Below are positions 42,647 to 51,588 of a DNA stretch of 64,000 nt, one piece after another. The notes under the pieces were generated by a model. It was not told where the DNA came from, did no database searches, and saw only the letters and a program-made list of their open reading frames with translations. The stretch is taken from positions 1-64,000 of the forward strand of contig JAJDWA010000059.1 of assembly GCA_022825825.1 (NCBI GenBank), in the 5' to 3' direction. This DNA comes from Candidatus Poribacteria bacterium (GTDB lineage: Bacteria > Poribacteria > WGA-4E > WGA-3G). How positions within the stretch are numbered: the first letter of the stretch is position 1; every line of letters begins with the position of its first letter. Position numbers and translations under genes: made by a program.

Positions 42647-42775
42647 TGGAAACCTATAATCTAAAAAAATATAGCGGATATGGATAGGCATATTTTATTG
42701 CGAACCAGGTTTGGACATGCTATGATAGTTACGGTAAGAATACAAACTTGGGTAAACATCATAAAGGGCATCCAG

Positions 42776-43261
42776 ATGAAATATGTAAACAAATTATTAT
42801 CTGCCGAAACTTATTTTCAGTTAGGCCAAAAAAAGAGTGCGTTAGGCGATTATAAGGGGTCTATAGCCGACTACGATGCTGCTATCAACCTAAAACCTGA
42901 TTTTGCGTACGCATATTACAACCGAGGGTGTGCAAAAGACAAGCTGGGACAGATTTATGAGGCGGAGTCAGATCTTCGAATTGCGGGTGAATTAGCAGAG
43001 CAGGTTGGCGATGTTGCTCTCAAAATTACTATTGAACAGCAGTTGCGATTGAGCCGAATCACCTTGAATCCGCAGCAGTGTGGGGGACGTCCTTGCATTC
43101 GAGGCATGAGGATTCGAGTGACAGATGTCTTGGGATTGCTTGCAAGCGGGCTCTCTTTTGATGAGATACTTGAAGAAATGCCGGATCTGGAATCTGAAGA
43201 TATCCTCGCTTGTTTACAGTTCGCTGCAAATAAAATGGACGTTCCTATACTTACCGCATGA
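42776..43261 (+). CDS. TPR - DUF433 fusion, probable antitoxin
   Basis: The start is the ATG at 42776 (AAAGGG upstream); the longer frame lacks support. The 161 residues contain two TPR motifs (about 8-75: ADYDAAINLKPDFAYAYYNRGCAKDKLG) and a C-terminal DUF433 domain (about 95-161: ITLNPQQCGGRPCIRGMRIRVTDVLGLLASGLSFDEILEEMPDLESEDILACL). DUF433 proteins are small winged-helix-like antitoxins, usually of about 75 aa, paired with PIN-like DUF5615 toxins. The partner starts inside this gene's stop (ATGA overlap), so the two are translationally coupled. A TPR N-terminal extension is unusual. Confidence 0.85.
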   Translation: MKYVNKLLSAETYFQLGQKKSALGDYKGSIADYDAAINLKPDFAYAYYNRGCAKDKLGQIYEAESDLRIAGELAEQVGDVALKITIEQQLRLSRITLNPQQCGGRPCIRGMRIRVTDVLGLLASGLSFDEILEEMPDLESEDILACLQFAANKMDVPILTA

Positions 43262-43599
43262 AGTTTTGGATTGATGCGCAACTTTCTCCTGCATTAGCGC
43301 CTTGGCTCAGTGATACTTTTGCAGTTGAAGTATTCTCAGTTCAACGGCTTGGGTTGCGCGACGCAAGTGACGAAGAAATCTACCTCGCAGCTCGGGCAGA
43401 AAAAGCAGTTGTGATAACGAAAGATCGTGATTTTGTCCATTTATTTGAACGACTTGGACCGCCACCTCAGATTGTTTGGGTGACGTGTGGCAATATCTCA
43501 AATGCTGTTATGCGTGAAATTCTACATCAACACTTCCCAAATGCCATTTTACGTTTACAAGCTGGCACTGCCTTGGTAGAAATCCCTGACTTTACATAA
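43258..43599 (+). CDS. DUF5615 PIN-like protein, probable toxin
   Basis: The 113-aa protein matches the DUF5615 PIN-like family: WIDAQLSPALAPWL at the N-terminus (Asp5), SDEEIYLAARAEKAVVITKDRDFVHLF in the middle (acidic residues of a PIN-type site) and PPQIVWVTCGNISNAVMREIL. Such proteins are predicted RNases in type II toxin-antitoxin modules with DUF433. It overlaps the TPR-DUF433 gene by 4 bases. Toxicity is inferred from the family and not shown. Confidence 0.87.
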   Translation: MKFWIDAQLSPALAPWLSDTFAVEVFSVQRLGLRDASDEEIYLAARAEKAVVITKDRDFVHLFERLGPPPQIVWVTCGNISNAVMREILHQHFPNAILRLQAGTALVEIPDFT

Positions 43600-43621
43600 A
43601 CCAGTGTTGAATACCACCTCT

Positions 43622-46252
43622 CTATAACTTCTTTGGATTCCAGAACGCGCAAATTACCGCAGTAATCGGAATTGCTAATACCAAACCGAGTGTGCCCGCA
43701 AGTAACCGCACAATCTCGGCAGACACAACCCCAATACTTAGCAACTGTACGGGGGGTGCCTTAAAGAAGTCAAGATTTGTCGGCGTTGCGATTGTAATCA
43801 CCAGTAGCAACTCTACACCGAGATAAGCAAATACCAACGTATTTATCATTGTGCCGAGGATATCAGTGCCGACATTGAGCCCAGATGCAATCAATCGCCA
43901 CGTTGGCATGTTTGGGTTGGCACGGCGAATCTCCTCCATACTTGACGCTACCTCAATTGCACCATCAACCGCTACCCCTAAAACACCCATGAGCATACCC
44001 GCTAACAGAATTTGCACAAAATCGAAAGGAGGTGTCCGCGTTGCCTCTACAATATCTGCCGCAATTGCGTCCTCTAACCCGGTAAAACGTAACTGCTGTT
44101 GGGCAAAGAGAACAATTATACCCGCAACAAGTATACCGCCCATCGTTCCCAACACGGCAGAAAAGGTCTTTCGACTCGGGCCGATCACAAACACTAAGGA
44201 GACAAACGCCACTGCCCCTGAAGTGAGTGTTACAACAAACACGGCGTTCATGCCTTGTGAGATTAACGGTAACATAAAGAAGTAGATAACCGCCCCAGAA
44301 ATCAGCATTGCACATACGGTACGGATGCCTTCCATCCGACCAACAAGGATGATAAGTAAAAACATCCCACCGACAAACCAAATTATATATTTATCGCGTG
44401 CATATTCTTGCACAATGTTGTAAAGACTAATCCGCTCTGCATCACCACCAACACGACAGAGTACAATATCCCCTGGCTCCGCAGGGATACTTAGTAACGG
44501 CATACTGTGATTGACAATATTCCGTAAAACTAAATGTTCTCCTTTATACATACCGCTGAGGATCTCAACCTCAAGTACATGATGCTCAGTTTCTGAATCA
44601 TATACGTTGAGATTGTTTGTGCCATCTTGTGCAGTCCGAATGCTATAAGTCTGTTCGTATTCTGCATCTGAAATCAACCAGCGGCTATCTTTCCACGGTT
44701 TAATGGAAACAGTAGCTGCATCAGATAAAGAAATTCTTTTATTTGCAAATGCTTCCCGTAAAGCGGACGGAACTCTTTTTTTATCCAAATCTGTAGTGCT
44801 GGATCCATCAATAGTGAAGAGAAAATTTCCGTTTGATTCGAGTAGTCGGAGGACCTTCCCCTTCGCATACTCCGATTTGTCAATAAGTTGTCCCTGCTCG
44901 TCCTTGTGTTCCAAGATCGTTGCAGAGAGGCCTCGCGTGCGATAGTAGACAAATATTGTACCAATCAACACAAGCAGCATCGCTATTGGTACTGCAACTC
45001 GAGTAGAAAAAATCCGAGATTTGCCATGTGTTGTTTCACTGCCAAATAATTCTTCAAGTTCCTCCTCAGTAGGTAAATTTTCGTGAATTTCGGATCGACG
45101 CACTTTTGTATATTTTGTAAGAAAACCTGCAACCGTGGCAGCAATTGGAACGGTTAGGACGAGTCCAATTGTTCCTACAACAGCTTGAATTATAGCGACT
45201 GCGGTCCCTTCCTCGTTCACTATGCGTAGAAACGGATATAAGACACCTGCCTCAGGAAATTCAATACGTGGCAGCAACATAGTTATCATGTGTGCACCCA
45301 GGTAAGCGAAGATAAGTGTATCTGCCATCGTACCCATAATATCCCGTCCAACATTCAGTCCGGCACGAATTGATTGCCGCACGCTGATGTTTGGATTTAC
45401 CTGTTTGACTTCATGCACACTGGAAGAGATGGACATGCTGACATCCATCATTGCCCCAACAGCACCTAAAATGATGCCAGCAGATAGGATACCTGTGAAA
45501 TTCCAGTGATGCGATCCCGGTGTGCGCCAAAGTGCAATGCCGAGCTCCAAAAAACCGAACTCTTGGGCTAACCCTGTTAACGCCATCAGGTGTTGACTAA
45601 GAATAGATAGGATACCAACAGCAGCCAAACCTCCGAGTGTTCCAAGCACTCCTGAGATAACTTTGAAGCTAAATCCTGTAATGAAAAGGAAAGTCACTAA
45701 TGTGAGCAGCGCGGCAATCAGCAGGGCAACTGCTATTGGGTTGTAGCCGCTAATAGTTAGTGGAACAAGAAGATAGAGGACAGAGAGAGCCGTAACAAAC
45801 AGTGTTAGAATTGCTCGTACACCCTTCATTCCGGCAACAAGGATCATTAGAATGCCTAACGCACCAGCGAGATAAAGCAGAAATGGAGTGCGGAAGTAAT
45901 CACCTATTGAAACAGTGGTAATTGTCGGGTTATTACGATCACGGATCGGAATGTCCAGAAACATCACATCGCCTATGCCCAGTACACGATCACTAAAAGC
46001 ACGACCGATCCAAATATTATTTACTTGAATTGTTTCTCCACGGAACTGTCCAGATAGAATTCGAAAGGTTAGTATTTGATCGACTTCCTCATCGGTATCT
46101 ATGTTAATCACACGTCCTAAACACACCAGCACTTGCAAGTTACCGTCGTATGTCATTTCAGCAAAACGGTAGAGTTTCAGATGTAAATAGGCAATACTCA
46201 TTAGAATAAGTAAAATGCCGACAAATTTGATGTGTTTTTCGCGCATTTTCAA
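43622..46252 (-). CDS. Tandem-duplicated YibE/F family membrane protein
   Basis: The 876 residues consist of two homologous YibE/F halves. Half 1 (about 1-395) has one N-terminal TM, a small beta domain and a multi-TM block with GVLGTLGGLAAVGILSIL, GAVGAMMDVSMSISSSVHE and GLNVGRDIMGTMADTLIFAYLGA. Half 2 (about 425-876) repeats TM, beta domain and block, with AVLGTMGGILVAGIIVLF, GVLGVAVDGAIEVASSMEE and GLNVGTDILGTMINTLVFAYLGV. Single YibE/F proteins are about 380-450 aa. Function is unknown; transport or membrane remodelling is possible. The last cytoplasmic segment between halves (about 390-425) is charged. The downstream neighbour is convergent. Confidence 0.9.
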   Translation of the reverse strand: MKMREKHIKFVGILLILMSIAYLHLKLYRFAEMTYDGNLQVLVCLGRVINIDTDEEVDQILTFRILSGQFRGETIQVNNIWIGRAFSDRVLGIGDVMFLDIPIRDRNNPTITTVSIGDYFRTPFLLYLAGALGILMILVAGMKGVRAILTLFVTALSVLYLLVPLTISGYNPIAVALLIAALLTLVTFLFITGFSFKVISGVLGTLGGLAAVGILSILSQHLMALTGLAQEFGFLELGIALWRTPGSHHWNFTGILSAGIILGAVGAMMDVSMSISSSVHEVKQVNPNISVRQSIRAGLNVGRDIMGTMADTLIFAYLGAHMITMLLPRIEFPEAGVLYPFLRIVNEEGTAVAIIQAVVGTIGLVLTVPIAATVAGFLTKYTKVRRSEIHENLPTEEELEELFGSETTHGKSRIFSTRVAVPIAMLLVLIGTIFVYYRTRGLSATILEHKDEQGQLIDKSEYAKGKVLRLLESNGNFLFTIDGSSTTDLDKKRVPSALREAFANKRISLSDAATVSIKPWKDSRWLISDAEYEQTYSIRTAQDGTNNLNVYDSETEHHVLEVEILSGMYKGEHLVLRNIVNHSMPLLSIPAEPGDIVLCRVGGDAERISLYNIVQEYARDKYIIWFVGGMFLLIILVGRMEGIRTVCAMLISGAVIYFFMLPLISQGMNAVFVVTLTSGAVAFVSLVFVIGPSRKTFSAVLGTMGGILVAGIIVLFAQQQLRFTGLEDAIAADIVEATRTPPFDFVQILLAGMLMGVLGVAVDGAIEVASSMEEIRRANPNMPTWRLIASGLNVGTDILGTMINTLVFAYLGVELLLVITIATPTNLDFFKAPPVQLLSIGVVSAEIVRLLAGTLGLVLAIPITAVICAFWNPKKL

Positions 46253-46359
46253 TCTCAGCAGTTACGAAATCTGTTGTATTTTATATTTCACCACAATGAT
46301 AGATTTTAAGCAAATTATATGCCAATATAAAGTATCGCGCTTCCGAGAAAACGCACTTA

Positions 46360-46474
46360 GACCAAATTAACAGGATTAATCTTGTTAATTGGATACAGGC
46401 AGAATACGCGTCCGGTATTCTGCATTGGTTAGGAAACCGCACCTACCGAGACGGATCGCGTTAATTTGGTATTA
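46360..46474. mobile_element. MITE-like element with TACCAAATTAAC-type ends
   Basis: GACCAAATTAAC (from 46360) and GTTAATTTGGTATTA (to 46474) are the inverted ends. Inside are TTCTGCATTGGTTAGGAAACCGCACC and ACCGAGACGGATCGC, the reverse complement of the block next to the left end of the 21423 and 33063 copies. There is no coding capacity. Confidence 0.65.
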
Positions 46475-46568
46475 AGCACTCACTACAGTTGCACGATAAG
46501 TTTTGTTCCTTGATTATGTCTAAAATACGCTGTGAACGATTAAGCACTCACTACAGTTGCACGATAAG
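46471..46568 (+). repeat. Two 30-bp direct repeats 68 bp apart
   Basis: ATTAAGCACTCACTACAGTT, continuing GCACGATAAG, occurs perfectly at 46471-46500 and again at 46539-46568. The first copy abuts the MITE-like element. Two copies with a 38-base spacer and no cas genes do not make a CRISPR array. Nothing else is visible in the 46253-46640 gap. Confidence 0.8.
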
Positions 46569-46640
46569 GGGCAAAAGAAAATAAAAAGCACAAATTCGGG
46601 CAGCTTAATCAAATTAGAACAGGAGATCGCAGTTATAACT

Positions 46641-48512
46641 TTAGAGATGTTTTCGGATATTTTCGGCAACGCTGCGTGGTATCCCCTTTACAGAAAGAAG
46701 TTCATCTAAACTTGCCTGTCGGATTGCATCAATCGAACCAAATTGCTGTAGTAGGACCTGTTTTCGCTTCGGACCAACATTTGGAATTTCGTCAAGTACA
46801 GACTCACTAAGTGCTTTTTGCCGTAGTTTACGGTGATAGGTAATTGCAAACCGATGCGCCTCATCACGTAACCGCTGAATTAAGTGTAAGGTAGGGTTAT
46901 CCTCTCTTAGCACAATCGGATCCGGATTTCCCGGAACGAAGATTTCTTCAATCCGTTTTGCCAAGGCAATCATCGGAATCTGAGTGGGAACAGGATCCAA
47001 ATCTACTTCAGCAAAAGGTTGAAGCGCCGCTTGTGCAGCACTTAATTGTCCTTTTCCACCGTCAATCAACATTAAGTCCGGTAATTTACTAAATTTTTTA
47101 TCGCCTGTCTCAGCACGTCGAAAACGCCGTGTAATCACCTCTTGCATCATCGCGTAATCGTTCTGCCCGATCACATCGCGTATCCGAAACTGCCGGTATT
47201 CACTTGAAGTCGGTTTTCCATCTTCCAAAACTACCATAGACCCAACGGCAAACCTATCACCCAGATTGGAAATATCGAACGCTTCAATCCGTCTGAGTGG
47301 ATGATTTATCCCAAGGAATTCCTGTAGTTCAACCAGTGCTGGGTTCACGGCGCTACTATAAACGACACTCTGTTCCTGCTGTACTAGGAGGACCTCTGCG
47401 TTTTTCGTTGCTAAAGTTTGCAGCCGTCTGAGCCTGCCTGCCCGTGGCACATGCAAAGAGACGCGGTTGCCGCGTTTCTCACTCAGCCATTTTTCAATCA
47501 GTTCCACCGATTCAATTGGCATCGGTAACGCAATCGTTTTTGGCACAAGAACAGCATTTTGATAATACTGAGAGACAAACGCACTTATAGCAGTTGGTAT
47601 TAATTCAGGATGTACATCGTTCAAATAATAATGTTCACGTTCAAGCAGCTTGCCATCTCGGATGTGCAGCACTTGCACACAGGCAATATCACCAAGACGG
47701 CTTTGCAAACCGTGCTGAAAAGCAGTTGCAATACCAATAACGTCTTCGTCAGTGCTTGATACATTATCAAGGCTCTGTTGTGTAGTTACTACCTGTTGAA
47801 CGTCTTTAAGCATATCTCGATATCTCGCCGCTTTCTCAAAATCTAAAGATTTTGCTGCAGATTCCATCTTCTGTTGCATTTCTTGGACGACAGCATCTGT
47901 ATTCCCACCTAAAAATTGACATACTTTATGAGCTATCTTTTTATAATCCTGCACACTTATTTTATTTGCACAAGGCGCAGGACACCTACCAATATGATAA
48001 TCAAGACATGCGCGGTATTTATTTTTCGTTTCTTCAAGTGGTAGTGTACAGGTGCGAATGGGGAACAATTTAGTCAACTGTTTAACGACCTGTCGGGTGG
48101 AACGAACGCGGACAAAGGGACCAAAATAGCGGGTACCGTCATTCTCTGTTTTACGCGTAATCATAATGCGTGGGAAGGGTTCATTTGTTGTCACCCGCAA
48201 AAATGGGTAGCGTTTATCATCTTTTAGCTTTACATTGTATCGTGGTTGATGCGTCTTAATCAGATTATTCTCCAGAATCAGCGCCTCTATTTCAGTACTT
48301 GTGACAATATAATCCACCTCTGTCACATACCGCATCATCTGTGCTGTAAGGGGGGTTTCAGTGAGTCCACTTTGTTGAAAATAGGATCGTACACGGTTCC
48401 GCAAGTTTACCGCTTTACCGATGTAGATAGGGGATCCATCGGAGGCTTTCATCAGATAAACCCCTGGCGCACCCGGAAGAGATTGCCACATCTTCGGTTG
48501 GTTTTCTTTCAT
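46641..48512 (-). CDS. uvrC: UvrABC system protein C
   Basis: The excision nuclease subunit that makes both incisions in nucleotide excision repair. From the ATG at 48512 (GAGGTGGG upstream) it has 623 aa; an upstream ATG at 48545 lacks a ribosome binding site. Domains: GIY-YIG nuclease (GAPGVYLMK...SPIYIGKAVNLRNRV, N-terminus), Cys-rich linker (YRACLDYHIGRCPAPC), UVR motif (about 200-240, KSLDFEKAARYRDML), RNase H-like nuclease (AFDISNLGD...LPDLMLIDGGKGQL) and C-terminal helix-hairpin-helix pair (IPNVGPKRKQVLLQQFGS, VKGIPRSVAENI). All catalytic parts appear intact. The upstream Uma2 gene ends 14 bases before the start. Confidence 0.95.
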   Translation of the reverse strand: MKENQPKMWQSLPGAPGVYLMKASDGSPIYIGKAVNLRNRVRSYFQQSGLTETPLTAQMMRYVTEVDYIVTSTEIEALILENNLIKTHQPRYNVKLKDDKRYPFLRVTTNEPFPRIMITRKTENDGTRYFGPFVRVRSTRQVVKQLTKLFPIRTCTLPLEETKNKYRACLDYHIGRCPAPCANKISVQDYKKIAHKVCQFLGGNTDAVVQEMQQKMESAAKSLDFEKAARYRDMLKDVQQVVTTQQSLDNVSSTDEDVIGIATAFQHGLQSRLGDIACVQVLHIRDGKLLEREHYYLNDVHPELIPTAISAFVSQYYQNAVLVPKTIALPMPIESVELIEKWLSEKRGNRVSLHVPRAGRLRRLQTLATKNAEVLLVQQEQSVVYSSAVNPALVELQEFLGINHPLRRIEAFDISNLGDRFAVGSMVVLEDGKPTSSEYRQFRIRDVIGQNDYAMMQEVITRRFRRAETGDKKFSKLPDLMLIDGGKGQLSAAQAALQPFAEVDLDPVPTQIPMIALAKRIEEIFVPGNPDPIVLREDNPTLHLIQRLRDEAHRFAITYHRKLRQKALSESVLDEIPNVGPKRKQVLLQQFGSIDAIRQASLDELLSVKGIPRSVAENIRKHL

Positions 48513-48525
48513 TTTCCGACCCACC

Positions 48526-49107
48526 TCAAAATTGGACTTTCGCATAGATTGCGCGTACAGCCAACTGGCATTCTATTGATGCCAACTGAAGCATATCATC
48601 AAGCGAACGGAATTCTCTTAAAATCCAGTTTCCATTTTGCCGCACATACTGTTCTACATGCACACTGTTTTGCGAAACGAGAATATATTCTTGTAGAGAT
48701 TTAAGAGTCTGGTAAGACATAAATTTGTCGTGCCTGTCATACTCCTCGGTTGACGGAGAAAGCACTTCTACAATAACAGTTGGATTTAGAAGCGTATCAA
48801 CGTGATTGTCCTCAAACTGCGGTTCATCACATACTACGACAACATCCGGATATGTGTATAAACCGCTATCGCTAACCTTCACACGCATATCGTTGACATA
48901 AACTTGACATGTCCTATCCAGAAATTGTATAAAGATATGACCGAATATATTGCCTGATAGCAGGTTATGCTGGTGGCTTGCCCCAGGCATTGCAACAATC
49001 TGTCCGTTCCGATACTCGCTTTTGAATTCTGCTTTTCGTTCTTTCACAATATATTCTTCTGGTGTTATTAGGATTTTTGCAGCAACAGTTGCCATTTTTT
49101 TCTCCAA
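48526..49107 (-). CDS. Uma2 family (DUF820) putative endonuclease
   Basis: The 193-aa protein shows the Uma2 pattern: ITPEEYIVKERKAEFKSEYRNGQIVAMPGASHQHNLLSGNIFGHI, YPDVVVVCDEPQFEDNHVDTLLNPTVIVEVLSPSTEEYDRHDKFMSYQTLKSLQEYILV. The D...EV pair and the following Lys of the PD-(D/E)xK-like site are present. The family is abundant in cyanobacteria and related genomes. Its biological role is unclear, and nuclease activity is only predicted from the fold. It lies between trmB and uvrC. Met1 or Met5 could be the start. Confidence 0.85.
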   Translation of the reverse strand: MEKKMATVAAKILITPEEYIVKERKAEFKSEYRNGQIVAMPGASHQHNLLSGNIFGHIFIQFLDRTCQVYVNDMRVKVSDSGLYTYPDVVVVCDEPQFEDNHVDTLLNPTVIVEVLSPSTEEYDRHDKFMSYQTLKSLQEYILVSQNSVHVEQYVRQNGNWILREFRSLDDMLQLASIECQLAVRAIYAKVQF

Positions 49108-49113
49108 ATATCT

Positions 49114-49812
49114 TTACGATTTCTCATAAACTGCCCGATAAATTTTCCTGCCTTCTAAACGATACTTCATTTCAAAGTTTGTGGCAATATGTTCATAATC
49201 ACTCGAATTCAGTGGGATAGGTTTTAATTTTGTCCACAGCGCGAGTCTCTCTTGAATCTCAGTGAAATATTCAGCAAAATCTGTTGCGACGTACAACTTA
49301 CCTCCACCCAACATGAGTGTTCGTGTAATGGCATCGAGGAAATCCTTATTTCGAAAAATTCTCCGCTTTTGCTGCCGTGCTTTCGGCCACGGGTCGGGGA
49401 AATAGATATGGTATGCCTGCACCGATTCATCAGGCACATACCGTGTCAAAAAGTAATTGGCATCTGTCCATGCAAGACGAACATTCTTGAACATGCCTGA
49501 ATTTTTTTCTATTGAGAAATGCCGCATGTATTTCCTAAACCGTTCACGTGTGATTTCTACATACTTTTGCGCGCGCTCCACACCGATATAGTTTATCAGT
49601 GGAAACTGCTTTGATGCTTCCAGTAAAAATCGTCCTTTGCCGAATCCGATCTCGACCTCTACCGGATATGTGTTACCAAAAAGTGTTTGCCAGTCAATTG
49701 GAGCGGGTAGATCGTGTAAAGAGACAACTTTATCTTGCACAGTGTCAATTATCTGTGAGTGAGGGGTTGTGCGTTTATAGTAGAGGTCGTTGTAACGGGG
49801 TTCTGCATTCAT
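49114..49812 (-). CDS. trmB: tRNA (guanine-N7-)-methyltransferase
   Basis: Methylates G46 of tRNA with S-adenosylmethionine. From the ATG at 49812, which overlaps the upstream gene's TGA by 4 bases, it has 232 aa; an in-frame ATG at 49827 is possible. Motifs: EVEIGFGKGRFLLEAS (SAM-binding motif I), YIGVERAQKYVEIT, then YHIYFPDPWPKARQQKRRIF, the TrmB signature, and GGKLYVATDFAEYF. Length and motifs are standard. Overlap with the epimerase gene indicates translational coupling. Confidence 0.94.
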   Translation of the reverse strand: MNAEPRYNDLYYKRTTPHSQIIDTVQDKVVSLHDLPAPIDWQTLFGNTYPVEVEIGFGKGRFLLEASKQFPLINYIGVERAQKYVEITRERFRKYMRHFSIEKNSGMFKNVRLAWTDANYFLTRYVPDESVQAYHIYFPDPWPKARQQKRRIFRNKDFLDAITRTLMLGGGKLYVATDFAEYFTEIQERLALWTKLKPIPLNSSDYEHIATNFEMKYRLEGRKIYRAVYEKS

Positions 49813-50582
49813 TCTTCGTTCTGCCAAAATTTGTGTAGATGTGTCTTAATCAAGTTATCCTGCGGTTCATAACCTAACACCTCAACCGCCCCGCTGATGT
49901 CAAGGTAACTCTGCTGATACCCATCAGAATTCGCTGAGCGACCGTAGGTTATCAGATATTTGACAGGTCCATCGTAATCCACGGCCAACCCGAATAGTTG
50001 CACGCAATCACGTGGTGTCAGCAGCGTGCTGCAGTGGCGAATTCCGTTTGGCTCATAAGTGCCATTAAAACTGCCAATACGGATACTGATAAACCGCATA
50101 TCATGGGCGTCAACAAGATACCGTCCTGCAATTTCTGCCATACCCTTCATCGCACCATACCAACCGTCAGGTCTGAATTGATCGCCGGTGGAGAACCGTG
50201 GTGGTGAACTCAATCGTTCATTCCAGCCTGATACATGATTTGTGCTTGCATAGACTATCTTCTGAATTCCACCTTCTCGTGCAGCCTCAAACAGGTTCAT
50301 TGACGCAGTAATGTCGCTGATCTCACCCGGAACTTTGCCAAGTGAATAGTTGCGGATATACGCCAAATGCACCAAAATATCTTGTTCTTGACACAATGCC
50401 TGCATTGCAGTGTAATCCCGAATATCAGACTGCTCCACGCGAGACGTTGACCCCTCAATTGGATTGATGTCCATCAGGGTTAACGTGTATAAATCTTGCT
50501 TTTCCCACGCTTGCCAGAGCGTTGAACCTACCGTTCCCGCTGCACCTGTGATAAGTACTCTTTGTTTCATCTCTATTTCCAT
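49809..50582 (-). CDS. NAD-dependent epimerase/dehydratase family protein (uronate dehydrogenase-like)
   Basis: The 257-aa extended short-chain dehydrogenase has the nucleotide motif VLITGAAGTVGSTL (GxxGxxG), an acidic residue after the second strand (LMDINPIEG), DIR at the third, LVHLAY at the fourth, Ser/Thr in YASTNHVSG, and the catalytic YGAMK (Tyr and Lys separated by three). The STNHV...YGAMK arrangement and short length resemble uronate dehydrogenases, which oxidise galacturonate or glucuronate. That would suit the pectate lyase in this window (inference, moderate). Met5 is an alternative start. It is coupled to trmB. Confidence 0.82.
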   Translation of the reverse strand: MEIEMKQRVLITGAAGTVGSTLWQAWEKQDLYTLTLMDINPIEGSTSRVEQSDIRDYTAMQALCQEQDILVHLAYIRNYSLGKVPGEISDITASMNLFEAAREGGIQKIVYASTNHVSGWNERLSSPPRFSTGDQFRPDGWYGAMKGMAEIAGRYLVDAHDMRFISIRIGSFNGTYEPNGIRHCSTLLTPRDCVQLFGLAVDYDGPVKYLITYGRSANSDGYQQSYLDISGAVEVLGYEPQDNLIKTHLHKFWQNEE

Positions 50583-50774
50583 CTATGAGACATACGTTCT
50601 ATAATTCATATTGCTTTGTTCAGATTACAAATTACGCATTTGTTAAGTTTCTTTCTTTAGAACCACATGTTATATTATGCTTGACCTTGACAACTGGTGG
50701 ACGGCTTGATGAATATATTTCTACATATTCGAAACCGTGGGCATACGAGAGGATTACTAAGATGAAACAGCAAT

Positions 50775-51588
50775 TTAATTATAGAACATACCCAGTAAAA
50801 TAATGAAAAATAGAATTGCTAAAACCCATCCCCAAGTACTATATCTTCTTAACTTAGATATTTTAGCCTCCAGACGTTTTATTTCTTCAGCAGATATATT
50901 GATAGCAGCTGATACTATTTTGCCTGGGGTTATATTTTTTCTTACTTCCTGCTCTATACGATCATTAGTTAATTGCTGTATATGTTGCTGAATAGCTGGA
51001 TTTCTTATGTTTTCATTGGCTTTTTGTAATACCAATTTGTCAGTAGTTTCCGCTATTTTGCCTGGGGTTATATTTTTTTTTTGCTTCCTGCTCTACAAAA
51101 TAATCTGTCTTAGCTTGTATTCGTCTCTTAGTAGCAGAAGTTTTTAATTTATTAGAGGCTTCTTGTAACACTAATTTCTCTAATTTGTCAGAAACACGTT
51201 GTTGGAGATCCTTATGCGTCTCAATTTCTGATATCATAGACATAATAAACTGATTCTCAGTTAACTCATCAAATATATTGTTTCCAAGATTTTCTAAATA
51301 TATCCAATCAGTAGGATTCAGGCTATTAGCGAATATCCCCAAACATGTATCCGATGCACAAAGATAAGACTTCAATTGCTCTATACCTGTTTTTGATTTA
51401 CCCAGACTACCTACTTTTTTACATTCTACGATAGCAACAAGTTTTTGAGGGAATTTTTTAGTATAAACCGCGATGTCGGCTTTGCATTGGTAATGTCCAA
51501 TCTGAATTGATTTTTCAAACTGTGTATAAACTGATTTATATTCTTTAAAATAATCAGCAACAGCATTTACTACTTGTTTTTCATTCAT
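50775..51588 (-). pseudogene. HSDR_N-like protein with C-terminal membrane anchor, frameshifted at an A10 tract
   Basis: The 5' part (51588 down to about 51080) encodes a type I restriction R-subunit N-terminal-like domain with IVECKKVGSLGKSKTGIEQLKSYL (PD-(D/E)xK-type ECKK) and a helical tail. At a run of ten A (51073-51082, minus strand) the frame is lost and stops at 51040 after 182 aa. Reading nine A instead continues without a stop into a frame with QEAKKNITPGKI, then the near-duplicate QEVRKNITPGKI, and a C-terminal TM (WGWVLAILFFIILLGMFY), total about 270 aa. No HsdM/HsdS or helicase is nearby. It may be a membrane-tethered nuclease-like gene that is either decayed, phase-variable, or miscalled at the homopolymer. 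Confidence 0.7.

Noticed and set aside
46471..46568. Possible mini-CRISPR (two 30-bp repeats with a 38-base spacer)
   Set aside because: Only two repeats, no cas genes nearby, and one copy is flush with a MITE-like element end.
50775..51588. Type I restriction-modification locus
   Set aside because: Only an HSDR_N-like domain is present; no helicase, methylase or specificity gene lies nearby.
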